Assembly: GCA_004335835.1 (NCBI GenBank)
Contig: RWJK01001644.1
Span: forward strand, 72,224-136,223
DNA: 64,000 bases
DNA from: Scenedesmus sp. ARA3
Lineage: Eukaryota; Chlorophyta; Chlorophyceae; Sphaeropleales; Scenedesmaceae
Direction: 5' to 3'
In this document: piece by piece, positions 40,277 to 51,723 of the stretch
Position numbering within the stretch: position 1 is the stretch's first letter
Layout: every line of letters starts with the position of its first letter
The notes under the pieces: model-generated
The model's database searches: none
What the model was told of the DNA's origin: nothing
The model's input: only the letters and a program-made list of their open reading frames with translations
Translations under genes and position numbers: made by a program

Positions 40277-42027
40277 TCAATGGCCAACACCCACCCAGTC
40301 TGATTGATCGCCTGGCATGTTCACCAGGCAGTTGAAGCAGCGCACCGAGGTGCGCTGCTGCTGCATTAAGCCCTCGTCCGCGGCTCCTGCTGCAGATATC
40401 TGGCCGTTGACGGCTGCTCGAATCGCCGACTGCGTATTGGTCATTGCCACGGAGTTGGTTGTCATGGCTCCTACACTCATGCGGTCAAAGCCCCTCTGCA
40501 GCAGCCGCCTCCCGTTTGTTGCAGAGCCCTTCCTGTTGGGCTGAGCAGCAGCAGCAGCAGCAGCTGCTGCAGGCTTGGATGCAATGCCAGCTGGCAGTCC
40601 GATGTTTGGCAGCAGCACAGCATCAATGCCATGGATGGCGGTCTGCAGGCAGCAGCAGCAGCAGGCAGCAGCAGTCAGCAAGCAGGCGGCATCAGATGCG
40701 AGTCTGCGCTTGTCCAACACGCTAGCGCCACCTGTCATGAACAAGCGTACGACCTTCGACCGCTGGCTGCAGCTGCAGCTGCCTGCAAATTGCACTTCAC
40801 ACAACTGTGTGCGCATCACTGTGAAATTGCTTACTAGCCCATGCCTTGCTGCTAGTCAACCAACAAACTAGCACTGCTGGAACACAGGCCACACTCCCTA
40901 CTCCCTTGTGACACCCACACCCACACAGAGTGAGTGCCAAAGGAACCTCCTCTCACCTTCTTTGCAAAGAAGTTGGCCAGAGCCACGTGTGCAACATCCG
41001 TGTGCACTGTGCCACCAAGGATGCCTGCTGCAGGCACCACATCAATGTCCAGGCCTGTCTTGTTGTTCACTGTGATCCTGCAGCCAGCAATGCAGACAGG
41101 CCACAACAACAGACAGCAGCAGCACTCAGCGGCACACAAGCTGTGCATTGCTCGTACATGAAAACGCGAGGTCCGAAGCCAATCAATTGCTTGTCTTCAA
41201 GCGTCCTAAGGAGCCCTGTAGCTCACACTTGCACCGGCACCCTTGCTCCCACGCGCCTGTCTTATGTGTGCATCATGTGCTGGCAGCATGCAACGTGCGG
41301 CAGCCAATCTCCACAGTGAACCCCAGTCTGCCACAGCCCAGCGGCTCACCCACTGCACACTCAGCCAGGCACAAAACCGCAGTTCGTTGGCATGGTTGCA
41401 TGGTTGCATGGTTGTTGTGGTGGCCAGCCTGCTGTACTTGGCTGTTGCAGTGCAGCCTGCTGTACTGGTCACCACCACCGTGGCATGGTTGCATGGTTGC
41501 ACAACATGCAGGCACAGAGAAGCCTGCCTTCAGAAGTGGAACAACCACCCTCAAAGCAACCGATACAGCGCAGGTGCCATGCGAATATTTATTTTAAACT
41601 CACGGTGTGTAGGTGAGCTTTATGGGCTGGCCCTTGAGTGCAGTGGCGTAGGCCTGGCCAGGCTTGAGGTCAGCAGGCAGCGTGTACTCACCCAGCAGCA
41701 CGTGGTAGCGCAGCACCTGCGGTATTGCCACACAGCAGCAGCAGCACCAGCAGCAGCAGTAGCAGCAGCAGCAGCAATGCTCAGTAGGCACATCGGTGTG
41801 TGTGGCTGAACATCCTAGCATGCGGGAAAGGAAGTAGCGCAGTCAGCGACATGGCCTGATGCAGATGTTGTGCCTCCTCAGGCTAAAGGTGAAGGCAGCA
41901 GAAGCTGTTGAGGCAGCTGGGAACCAGCCTGCACTGCCTGGTGACTGCTGGAAGTGCTATCTCACCTGCTGCAGCTGCTGAGGGGTCAGCTTCTTCAGCG
42001 CAGGGCCTGCTGCCTCAAAGGCCTCAT

Positions 42028-42086
<59 letters not shown>

Positions 42087-43404
42087 GGCAGTGGCAACAG
42101 CAGCAGCAGCGGCAGCGGCATCGGTACGTGAGATGGACGGCGAGCAAGCTCGGTCGGCCTGCTGCATGCATGCCAGGCCGAAACACACCAAAACTGCACC
42201 AGCATGCTGCATGGATGCGGCTTGTGGGGCGCGTAGCAGCTCACGTGCTGTCTCAAGGCTCGGCTGACACCGCTGAAACATCACACAGCCCAGCTGCCAT
42301 GCATTGTGCAGGCATGTGCTAACATGCTACCTGTTGGTGCGAAGACTGTGGCCACTGTGTCAGCCAGCTTCATGTCTTTTATCACTCCAGACTTCTCCAG
42401 CCGCAGCCTCATCTCATCAAAGCTGGGGTGGAAGGTCAGGAAGTCCTTCACAGTCAGGTACACGTCACCTGCAGGCAAATAACAATGTGATGATGTAACA
42501 TGGTGTTACAAATGAACAATGCAGCAGATGTACTGTGGTCGTGAATGATGTTGGATGGGAAAGGTGAGATGGCAGGCAAACATGCAGCAAGTCATCAGCA
42601 CTGTGCACAGCCGGTGTGCGCCAGCTGCACCGGCGGCTGATGTCTATCCTCATGCATCGCTCATGTGTCATTCTATAGAAGAATAGTTGTACATGATATA
42701 TAGATGTGTTAAATCACGTTCTGCACTGCAGCCAAGCATGTTTGAAGCATCAAGCTTCATGCGCCACCAAGTTAAGCAGACCCCCACTCCCCGCGCCACA
42801 CAGCCCACCTTGGAGCGCCGGGGGACCTTGGGCGGGGGGTCTCCTGGCCAAGCAATGCTTGAAGGTGCGCAGCGTTGCATTGTTCATGCTAGACTGTCCA
42901 TCTTTACACACAACAGCAGCAGTAGCAGCAGCAGCCAGTTGCCTCACTCACCGCTGAGCATCACTTTATCGATGCCATGGATCACACTGTAGCCAGCATC
43001 AATATCCGGCTTGACCACCCGGGCAGTGTTGCCCTGCACATCTTTGATGACAACCTGGCCGTTTTCCAGGTAAAACCTCAGGTGGTAAACCCCATCTGCT
43101 GTCAGGCCCAGGATAGGGTTTGTATTGTCAGGCAGCGGCTTTGCTGACGTCAGCGTTCCCTTGTTGGCCTTCACCCGAGGGATGACTGCGGCAGCAGCAG
43201 CAGCAGCAGCAGCACTGATTGGTTGGACGCATACCGCTCAGTCGCCTAGCTACTGCAGTTCTAGTTTGTGAGGCACGCAAGCTGCCTTGCTTGCACCTTT
43301 GTCACTTTGCCTGTGCAGAGTGTGGTGGTGGTAGGCTGAGAGGTTAATTCGACAAACACAGCTGCTGGTTCAGCTGCCTCTGCTGCCACTGCCGCAGCTG
43401 AGGC

Positions 43405-43451
<47 letters not shown>

Positions 43452-43813
43452 GCTGCTGGCTTTGCTGCTGCTGCGCACCATGGTATGCCACCACAGCTGC
43501 CACCAGGCCGGGCCGCTCCTTCAGCTCTGCCATGGTGAGGTTCATCTTGCCCATCCATGTCTTCAGAGCCTGCAGCAGCAGCAGCAGCAGCAGCAGCAGC
43601 GGTGGCAAGCTAGGGTTTCAGCTGCATAAGCGTTGCCCAGTCCATGTCAGGCAGCCTGACCTGGCCATCTGGATGTCGCATCTGGCCAAGTCTGCTGGAG
43701 CATGCTTGCGCAAGAGAAAACTTAATGTGCATAATGGTAAAACTGATGTGTACATGTCATTGTACATGCTCGTTCAACACTGAGTTTGCTGCCAGTGCTG
43801 CTGCCACTGCTGC

Positions 43814-43844
<31 letters not shown>

Positions 43845-44258
43845 ACTCCTAGCAGTGGCGGCAGGTGTGTACCTCATCTGTAGGCGCCATGATCGTGAAT
43901 GCTGCTGTCGGATTGGTTCTGCTGATGCCAGCGATGGGTAGCAGCTGCAGGAACAAGCTGAAGCCATTCTGCTTGAGACGGTCAGTCACAGTGGCCCCAG
44001 TTCCCAGCACCTTCGGCGGTGCTTTATCTGCCTGCATCCGGCAAAAAAATGGTTGAAACAACATGAATGAAACGTACGTTGACGTATTGAAGCGATCAAG
44101 GACGCCAGCAAGTCCCGGGTCAGGCTCAACGTTTGAACCGATGACGGAACTTTGGCCGGCTCGTCGGACGCATTCATGATACCATAAAGCATTACACTCA
44201 CTTGACCAGCAGCGCAGACAGCACAACCCAGCAACACGGCGAAGCACCATAGTTTCAT
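40277..44258 (-). CDS. secreted two-domain fasciclin (FAS1) protein
   Basis: Exons, minus strand: 44202-44258, 43873-44031, 43479-43569, 42952-43185, 42331-42468, 41966-42027, 41604-41716, 40957-41077 and 40277-40642 (TGA at 40279-40277); phases close exactly, 446 aa. Residues 1-19 are a signal peptide (MKLWCFAVLLGCAVCAAGQ). Domain 1 runs through AAFTIMAPTDEALKTWM, VAYHVIPRV and GYSVIHGIDKVML. Domain 2 runs through ATVFAPTDEAFE, LRYHVLLGEYTLP, ITVNNKTGLDI and AIHGIDAVLLP. These are the F-A-P-T-D, Y-H and final I-x-x-I-D-x-V-L boxes of FAS1 domains. The C-terminal 90 residues are low-complexity with two late cysteines and no obvious GPI tail. N-x-T sites (NLT, NKT) are present. The predicted role is matrix or cell-surface adhesion. 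The gene is not otherwise identified. Confidence 0.88.
42031..42084. repeat. (CAG)n tract beside an FAS1-gene acceptor
   Basis: Uninterrupted run of about 18 CAG triplets (CTG on the coding strand) forming the 3' end of the intron before exon 6 of the FAS1 gene. Confidence 0.95.
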
Positions 44259-46164
44259 CGCCAGCTATGTTCCTTCTTCGCAATGCCAGAGCCGATAAAT
44301 GTGATAAAGATGTTTGGACAACCACATCCGTGCGTTGACAAGACCTGCTGTTCAGAGACAGGCATGTGGCTCCGAAATGAATGCCTGCATCCCTGGTCAC
44401 ACCCTGACAACAGGTGACACGGCGGGTTACACCATAGCAAGGCCGTTCAAAGGCGCCCAGAGGCATAAAACAAGCACAACATGGCCATATATAGGAGCCA
44501 GACACCATCAACTTGTGCGGGCAGTCTTCATCAAGGGCGTATAGAGGCAAATGACAATGCCTGACACTGCCCGGCTGTGGACACACCTTGTCACTGCAGC
44601 ACGTGCTCATGCAGACTGGCGCGGACGCATCAGTTGCTCCAAAACAGCCAATACAAGCCTTTGCTCCAACCAGCAGCAGCACAGCAACAAACCGCGCCGC
44701 ACACACCGCGCGAAGGGTGTGCTGGACTACAGCAAACCCTTCCACGCATACACACGACCATACACATGAGGCATGATAATAATAATAGTCTTCTTGTAAG
44801 CCATACCTTGTCATCGGCATCGGCAACCGCGCCCCGTACGGAGCGTAAACTACGACTATTATTGCCTCTCTATTGGTGAGGGGTAGACCACCCAGACCCC
44901 CTCACCGCCTTCACCAGGCAGCAGGTGGGGGTTACCCATACGGCCCCAAACACATGAGGCATGCCAGCAGCACCCATTCTCGGCTGCGGCTGTCATCTGA
45001 CAATGCAACTCAACCTGCTGTCATGGCAACAAGGCTTCCAAAAAATCAACTACTGTGTGACGTGCCGCCACTGGAATGGCATACCAATACACATGCAGTG
45101 CATGCAACTGTCAGCCACATACCTATCTGAATCTGTGTAAGCCATACCAGAGCACCAGCTGCAACTGACAAAGTAGCTCCTTTGCCGTTCAGACTGTAGC
45201 ACTGCATAGCATGACCACAAACGCATCTCCCTGCCAGGTGCGCTTCTACTAGAAGTTAGCAACTTCTGACCGTCTGTTGCAGCCCGCCTCTCACTCCGTG
45301 CGGCCTGCGCTTTCAGCAGTTCCCAGGCGCCAGCCATGCTCCCAACTGTCAACCCAATGCAGCATCTGCAGAGCCACACCGCTGCTGCCTGCTACGCTGC
45401 TTGCCACCGCGCAGCACAGCGTCGCTTGAAACATTCATGTACGCCTGACGCCACGATGCATACACGAATAGAAGCAAATGATACTCCCGGGCAAAGCACA
45501 GAGCAGCAGCAGCAGCAACATGTGGCCAGCACACTGCACAAGCCGCACATAGCACGTGACAACAAAAACACCTGGCCACGCTGCAGCCGGAAAACAATGT
45601 ACAAAACAGCCCACATATGCTGCATCCACCAAAACCTTGCCGGCCAAAATTGAAGTCAAGCAGACAAAGAGCAGCACTTGCAATGAGTGCCGCGCAAAAC
45701 AGCAACGTTGCTCCTTTTCCGTGGCTTCAGGCAAAGTCTACAGTGTACACACATCAACATCGTCGGCAACAGCCGACCCTGGACAAATGCTATTGTACTG
45801 CTGCAAGACAGCTCACGTATCAACAACTCTCATCATTCGAAGACAGCTGTTGCAAGCCCGTGTGCATGTAGGTTGGTGTGCAGGGCGTGAGGCGATGCAG
45901 ACACACCATGACACCCCCGCTCTCACATACCATGATGGTAGCCTGCTGTACCACCACCAGCACAGCACTGGCGTCCCATTGCAACCCATTGCAGCCCATT
46001 GTGTGCAGCTGGAGCAGCACAAGCTTCTGGCAACGGCGAAGCATCAGCATGCATGCCACGCTCCCAGCCTGCAACACACGCCTCCTGCAGCTGCAGCAAG
46101 AGACAAGCAGCTACTGCACGCCCCACCCCCCTGTCACAAGCAGCTGCTGCATGCCTCACCGCTG
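44259..46164. other. spacer: FAS1 promoter and 3' UTR of the 46165 gene, with MITE copy 1
   Basis: Both flanking genes are on the minus strand. The FAS1 promoter must lie just above 44258. The rest is A/C-rich on the + strand, consistent with a minus-strand 3' UTR. It contains the 83-bp inverted-repeat element at 44781-44863. No exon seen. Confidence 0.45.
44781..44863 (+). mobile_element. 83-bp MITE-like element, copy 1
   Basis: Bounded by the 10-bp terminal inverted repeat AATAATAGTC / GACTATTATT. The interior includes ATCGGCATCGGCAACCGCG and the palindrome CCGTACGG. It is nearly identical (one mismatch by eye) to the reverse complement of 50392-50474. Similarity continues about 10 bases past one end (GCCTCTCTAT), so the true boundary may be slightly wider. 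No coding capacity; a non-autonomous element is inferred. Confidence 0.85.
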
Positions 46165-47485
46165 TCACAAACTGGCAAAGAAGCACACAGAGCCCAGCAG
46201 CATCAGGTACAGCGGAATGACGCACGCCATCAGGTCATTGAACACACGCGCTGTCGGCCGCTCCTGCAGCCTCGAGCTAATGCTGGCAAACCTGCTGCCG
46301 TTGTCGCTGCCGCCATCACCCGGCGCTGCTGCTGCTGCTGCTGCTTCAAGTTGCTGGCTGCTGCTGCCTGCTGCCGCCTCAGCACCTGCTGCTGCGCTGC
46401 TTGCTGCTGCTCCTGCAGCAGGACTTGCTGCTTCGCTCCCGCTGCTGCTGCTGCTGGCAGCATCGCCAGTTCCGTTTGCAGCTGCCCAGCCACTGGCCTT
46501 GCCAGCCAGCCCCAGTGCGGTGCGCCCGATCTTGGCTGACAGGTCACACACTGCATGCACTGCGCCGTACAGCACAGTGACCCAGGCCCCATACAGCAGC
46601 AGCAGCCGTATGCGGTACATCAGGATGTATAGCAGCCCACTGCCAGGCCTGCCGCTGCCCCAATCACGAGTGCGCCGGCCCTGAGAGCCCCCACCTGCGC
46701 ATAAGCAGCAGCAGCAGCAACAGCAGCATGGAGATTATGATGAGCGGCTGACAAGCGATCATGAGCAGCTGCTGAGAGCGCTTTGCCTGATATGTGCGAG
46801 TTGCTGGTTTGGGTGAGACTACAGGTGCTGCTCAACTGTGCGTTGACTCCCTAACATGCAATTGCTGGTCTGCACTAGTGCACAAGCGCTCCACTGCTTA
46901 CACAGCCATAACTCAGCACACAAATGCTGTGGAGCGCTTCCAACAGCTGTTGCTGCGCCTAATGTGCTCAACGCGTAACAGCACAGTGCCGATGCTGCTG
47001 ACAAAAGTGCGGCACAGGTGTATTTGTGCCCAGCTGCAGCTGCGCCACTCTCCTGCTACAGCTACAAATACAACAACTGGATCGCTGTCCTGCTTGCATG
47101 CATCTCATGCAATCTGTATGTCAACAACACCAGCGATGCTACACCCATACATGCCAGGCACTTCACTGCATGCGAAACAGTGCAGCACATGCAGACGAGC
47201 TGACTAGGCTAGGCAAGGGCACCAACCTCTGCCGCCATTGCCTGCGCTGCCGCTGCTGTTGGCACCAGCCCCAGCCCAGCTGCGGCGCCAAGCATACTGA
47301 GAGCCAGTGGGAGGCGGTGGCAGTACTGTTGCATCATTCACGACTGGTATGTCACCAGCGCCTCTGCTGCTGCTGACCCTGCAGCTGGCGCTGCTGCCTC
47401 TGCTGCTACACGTTGTTGAACGGTTGTTTACGGTGGCATGGCTCCGGAAGCACAGTACAGGATGCCCTGCAGAGCAGCACGTCAA
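46165..47485 (-). CDS. hypothetical multi-pass membrane protein
   Basis: Not recognised. Best model complement(46165-46694, 47227-47485), junction in phase 1, 262 aa, TGA at 46165-46167. The N-terminus is Ser/Arg/Cys-rich (possible transit peptide). It is followed by hydrophobic YILMYRIRLLLLYGAWVTVL and LYGAVHAV, a Gly/Ser/Ala-rich linker (46330-46480), and a last hydrophobic segment (MACVIPLYLMLLGSVCFFA) at the very C-terminus. Uncertain points: the donor (GAG then GTTGGT) is weak. A different frame across the same splice gives an equally protein-like, Ala/Gly/Leu-rich 60-residue product from ATG ATG near 47335 (LSMLGAAAGLGLVP, then VGALRAGALVIGAAAGLA). The second exon is the safer part. The gene is divergent from the TMEM70-like gene. 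Confidence 0.45.
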
Positions 47486-48045
47486 CCAGCAGGAACAAGT
47501 GGTTGCTCAGCACCTGCTGTTCACATGGTCTGGCAAAATGGCACTGGCACATGCGGCGCCACAACAGCAGTAGAAAACGCACCCGCTCGACGGCTGATCG
47601 CAGGATAGCTCGTGCTGGCTCTGCTTTGATGCAGCAACTGGCTGTGAGCACCCAACCCGTCCATGGCGTTCAACATCGCATGCTCGGGCTACTTGACATG
47701 AAAGCTAGGAATCTCGGGCAACAACACATTGTCAGCGTGGAAGCTCGTATCTGATGATGAGCTCAGCGACGTGACCAGCAACGGTTTCAGGTGCAGGGGT
47801 TTGGGAGACCATCAGCGTTCCTTGGCCACAACCATGACGTACAGACACGGTTCGTAGTACTTGCAGTCTTCAGAGAAGGTCACACAATTTTGTTGTCGAC
47901 CACACGTGTTGTTCTGCTGCAGCAACACTAGCAAGTGACCCAGCAGCAGCACCAGCACCAGCCAGTACATGTTGCTGAACACGCGTGTGATCTTCTTATC
48001 GTATTCATAGCTGATCAGCATCTGCACACCGTAGACCTTTGTGCA
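47486..48045. promoter_or_regulatory. divergent promoter region, overlapping a possible exon
   Basis: 560 bases between the start codons of the minus-strand membrane protein and the plus-strand TMEM70-like gene. It is complicated by a protein-like minus-strand open frame at 47812-48027. Confidence 0.35.
47812..48027 (-). CDS. possible exon or small membrane-protein ORF, antisense to the TMEM70 5' end
   Basis: 71 residues from ATG 48027 to TGA at 47812. A charged start (YEYDKKITRVF) leads to one hydrophobic helix (MYWLVLVLLLGHLLVLL) and a C-terminus CKYYEPCLYVMVVAKER that looks like the end of a folded enzyme rather than random sequence. The frame stays open upstream past 48046. It could be a separate small gene, the last exon of an otherwise unseen gene, or chance. 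It sits 18 bases from the start of the TMEM70-like gene on the other strand, so not both starts may be right. Confidence 0.28.
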   Translation of the reverse strand: MQMLISYEYDKKITRVFSNMYWLVLVLLLGHLLVLLQQNNTCGRQQNCVTFSEDCKYYEPCLYVMVVAKER

Positions 48046-50118
48046 ATGGCGCTCGCTGCAGCACTGGCAGCAGTTCGTCAGCCGGCTGCTTCTTCAGCGC
48101 TCCACTACTACTGCTGTGCGGGTATGAACAGCACGCACACTCGGATGTGACATGCCATGCTAGACATGTGACACATTTGCTGAGCCAGCTTTTCATCACT
48201 ATGCTGTCTCCTTGCAGCCGCCCGCCTACAGATCCCAAGTCGCGCTTTTGCAGGCTTCTCACCGCCCCACCAGCAGCAGGAGCAGCAGAGCAGTAGCAGC
48301 AGCCCAAACAGCAGCAGCAGCAGCACCAACAGCATACAGGCAAGCAGCAGCAGCAGCAGCAGCAGCAGCGATGCCGACGGGTTCCATGTTGTGTACGAAG
48401 GCTTCTTTGCGCGGCCCCACAAGCGGCTGAAGGTAGGCAGCAGCATTGGTACAGAACTTGGCCTGCTTGCAAGTGTCACAAGCCCGAAGTTCGCACCGCA
48501 GCAGCAGTCTATGCCAATCACAGGAATAGTATCATGTGCTGATAGTGAGCTCCACGCAGCAGCCTCCTAGCTTGCCATCCTACCTGTCCAGCAAGCGCAG
48601 CCGCAGACATCACACCATGCCTCTGCAGTGAGAGCAGGCAGTACTAGCGTGCAGAGCGCTCAGGTGACAACTGACTGCCAGCACGGCTGCCACACAACAG
48701 CGCTGCTGCAGGCCCTCAGTCAAACGTCTTGCCATCCTATCTGACACCACCGCTTCGCTCTGTATGTGCCTGTGCAGTACGCCAGCCTGCTGAACTCGTT
48801 TGCATCCTTTGCAGCAGCGCCAGCCATCATCAGCTACTCGTCCGCCTCGGCCATTGCACGCGTGGCTGTGGCCACCTCAGTGCTGATGTTTGCGCTCATC
48901 ACCACTGGAGGGCTGCACTGGTTCACCAAGCCATATGTGCACCAGCTGCTGTACAACAAGCAGGTGTGCTGAGCAGCTTGTGTATGCGGGTGGGTGATGT
49001 GGTGACATTGGAGTATGCACCGCAGGCGTGCAGTGCTGTTTCCTTGCACCAGCAGGTGCGCTGGCTGCTGGCCCAGATCAGGGCGTCACCCCGGCTGCAG
49101 CGCATTTTTTCACCACGCTCTTCATTAGATTATTCTGCAGCCAGCAGTACTTGAAGCAGTGCGGTGTGCTGGACATTTGAAGTTGTGGGCAGTGTGCCAG
49201 AGCTTCCCTGCCGCGCGCGTGCCCCGTGTGTTTGTCTTGCCGGTATCGACAATTGCATCTCTTTCCAACAGCCAAGAGTTGCCGAGCCCACAGCCAAGCT
49301 CATAATGTGTGCTCTTTCCGAACGCTGCAGGCTGACACAATGCGTGCGCAGTACCTGACGCTGCTGGGTGGCACGCGCTGGCAGGAGTTTGCTGTCAGCA
49401 GCACCGCTGAGCCGACAGGCTACCACCCCCTGGCCAGCTTCAAGGTGAGAGGGGCTGCGGGGTGATGTGGCAGTTCATACACAGCACTGATGCATTTGGG
49501 ACGTGACTCAATGTCATGAGGTCCCGACTGGCTATCATCCCATGGCCAGCTTCAAGGTGAGAGGGGGCTGCGGAGTGACTCACCCACCCGCATGAGATGT
49601 GGCAAATTCATGCTCGGTGCTGATGCATGTGGGACGTGACTCGTCGCGATGAGCTGGTGCGCCACCGATCAGGCACATAAGATGCCAGCAAATTCTAGCC
49701 AGCTCACTCAGAGGTGGCGTGAAGCGTGTGTGGGGCACCAGTGTTCACTGACAGCAGCCAGCATACTGCGGGCACACCAACATTGCTGCACCCCACTGGG
49801 GTCTGGCAGACCACATAGTTTGCTTGCTGCAACATGCGGATGTTACACCACCACGCCCACTGCACAGGTTAGGAGGACCTGCATTGTGCAATCCTGCTGT
49901 GCTGCACACGTGCGTGCTCATTGTCTGCTTGCCTGCAGACGCAAGGCAGGGTGTTCTACATTGACAGGGGCAACTTCCATGACAAGGTGCTCATGCAGCG
50001 GCTGATGCCGTGGGCTGACCAGCAGGAGCAGCAACAGCAGCAGCAAGAGCCAGAGGCTGCAGCAGATCCCAGCACAGGAACAAAACAACCACAGCAGCAG
50101 CAGCAGCAGCAGCAGTGA
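48046..50118 (+). CDS. TMEM70-like mitochondrial inner-membrane protein
   Basis: Exons 48046-48121, 48218-48432, 48778-48963, 49331-49444 and 49939-50118 (stop 50116-50118); phases close exactly, 256 aa. The N-terminus (MALAAALAAVRQPAASSAL, then RLQIPSRAFAGF) is a typical mitochondrial presequence, followed by a Gln/Ser linker. The core VVYEGFFARPHKRLK, a first hydrophobic helix, VAVATSVLMFALITTGGLHW, KPYVHQLLYNKQADTMRAQY and GRVFYIDRGNFHDK fit the TMEM70/TMEM186/TMEM223 family, two-helix inner-membrane proteins that assist ATP synthase or complex I assembly. The C-terminus is a poly-Gln tail. The family call rests on the helix pair plus the RAQYLTLLG segment; a relative within the superfamily is possible. 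The intron after exon 4 carries a copy of that exon's end. Confidence 0.7.
49520..49570 (+). pseudogene. duplicated 3' edge and donor of exon 4 of the TMEM70-like gene
   Basis: The sequence encoding PTGYHPMASFK then GTGAGAGGG repeats the true exon end at 49415-49455 (PTGYHPLASFK) about 110 bases into the following intron. Confidence 0.88.
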
Positions 50119-50391
50119 AGCTGGTTATAATCTGGGCCTAACCCAATCTGGCTACCTCAGCTCAGGGCAGCCGCAGCAGCACTGCGCAAGCGCAGCCGCA
50201 CAGCCGCACAACCTTGAAGGTTCTGCAGTATTTAGGAGCCGTATAAAACTTTCCTTTCACCAGCAGAGCTTTGCCAGGGTTGCCACAGCTCATTGTGGTG
50301 GCAACTACTCCGCCTGAATCTGTCTCACCCTGTGGCAAGCGCCCCACCTGACCGTCAGATGTGACATCTATGTGCACGCCGATAGAGAGGC

Positions 50392-50474
50392 AATAATAGT
50401 CGTAGTTTCCGCTCCGTACGGGGCGCGGTTGCCGATGCCGATGACAAGGTATGGCTTACAAGAAGACTATTATT
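50392..50474 (-). mobile_element. 83-bp MITE-like element, copy 2 (inverted)
   Basis: Same 10-bp terminal inverted repeats and interior as 44781-44863 but in opposite orientation, about 5.5 kb away. One mismatch by eye (GAGCGG here versus GAGCGT in copy 1, same strand sense). Confidence 0.85.
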
Positions 50475-50540
50475 ATCTATGCGCACGTGCCTTCTGAGAG
50501 TGCTGTTGCTGCGTGTTGCTGCGTGTGCCATGCTGTGCCC

Positions 50541-50762
50541 TTAAAGCATGTCGTAGCTCCGGTGTAAACCATATCTCACGGCAGTTGCGGCTGTTGTCAG
50601 CATTGTCGAGTCAGGCATGTTCTGTTGGGTGCGCAGCAGCGCCATGTTTGCAGCATCATCAACTTGCAATGAAGCTGCACCCTCAGCTGACCAGTCCGTG
50701 CAGACCAGTCCGTGCATGCTGCTGCGGTCAACCTTGCGGACAAACTGCCGCTCTGGCTTCAA
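50541..50762 (-). CDS. possible minus-strand exon, uncharacterised
   Basis: 73-codon frame with non-repetitive composition (RQFVRKVDRSSMHGLVCTDW, DDAANMALLRTQQN) ending in a stop at 50541 and preceded by an acceptor-like GGTGAATCCAG. A neighbouring frame at 50162-50377 (HIDVTSDGQVGRLPQGETDS, GKALLVKGKFYTAPKY) is similarly protein-like. No family recognised. They could be remnants of a gene disrupted near the MITE insertion, or chance. Confidence 0.22.
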   Translation of the reverse strand: MKPERQFVRKVDRSSMHGLVCTDWSAEGAASLQVDDAANMALLRTQQNMPDSTMLTTAATAVRYGLHRSYDML

Positions 50763-51723
50763 CTGGATTCACCAGCAGCAGCCATGCCTGTCTGCTCTTG
50801 CACCTGGCGTGTGGTCTGGCCCAGCTCCTGGCAGGAGCGCCATTGCAATTTCAACAGGTCATCTGGGTTGTCTGGCTGTTGGGGGGCAACTAGCCTGCTA
50901 GGCTACTAGTAGTACTCTGAGAATAGCATTTCGTCAGAACGAAACACAAATTTGCGTTCCTCCTGTGCTGATGTACACATGCTTTGCTTTGCTCACAGTT
51001 AACCCAGACACTGCTGCCATTTCACAGGGGTGGTACCACTGGCTGTGCCCAGTGACTGCACGTGCAGTCAGGCAGCCTGACCTGACAAACCTGACAAGCC
51101 GAATAGAGCTGCCCTGATCTCAGCCATCCAGGAGCACTTAGATTTGCATCTAAAGCCTTGGTGACGAGCCAGCGCTGCCGATCAGCGACGCACAACACCG
51201 GGGACAGCGCGGCAACTTTGCCAGGTGACTGCTGCCTGCTGCTGCACCCGTGCTCGAGTCGCCTACGAGAAGACCACAAATTGACGCTGCAAGCACCTTT
51301 AAACACTACATTATGTTTTGGCAGGTCTTCAAAACGAGTCTGGGGGTGGTGCAACAAGGAGCTGAACACACGGTTGAGAGATACACGCAACAACGCCTTG
51401 CGCCTAAACGCCTGCTTGCCTCCGCCTCTACGCCTCGAGCACCTGGCAAAACTCGCATGATCTACTTCAAATCACATAATGAGTCGCACAGGGAAGGCCG
51501 GGGCGATTTGATCAAGAAGGCTGACCTGATGACATGTAACAGTGCTGCGTGTCACCGACCTCGTAGCAAAACGCCTGCTTCACAACACTCTGTTTGGCCA
51601 ACTGTGTGTGTGTTGTTGAGGATCCTAGGCTCAGCGTGTATTGTTTGAGCGCGTTCTGAGTCGTCCCAGCCACTCAATCAATCATTCCCCTAAACATACC
51701 TCCGCCCCTCTAACGCATTCACA

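Larger units (their letters stand above)
50119..51723. other. spacer with MITE copy 2 and possible minus-strand exons
   Basis: Holds the TMEM70-like 3' flank, the second 83-bp element (50392-50474), two protein-like minus-strand frames (50162-50377 and 50541-50762) and, nearest 51723, the promoter of the desaturase. No definite gene. Confidence 0.4.
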
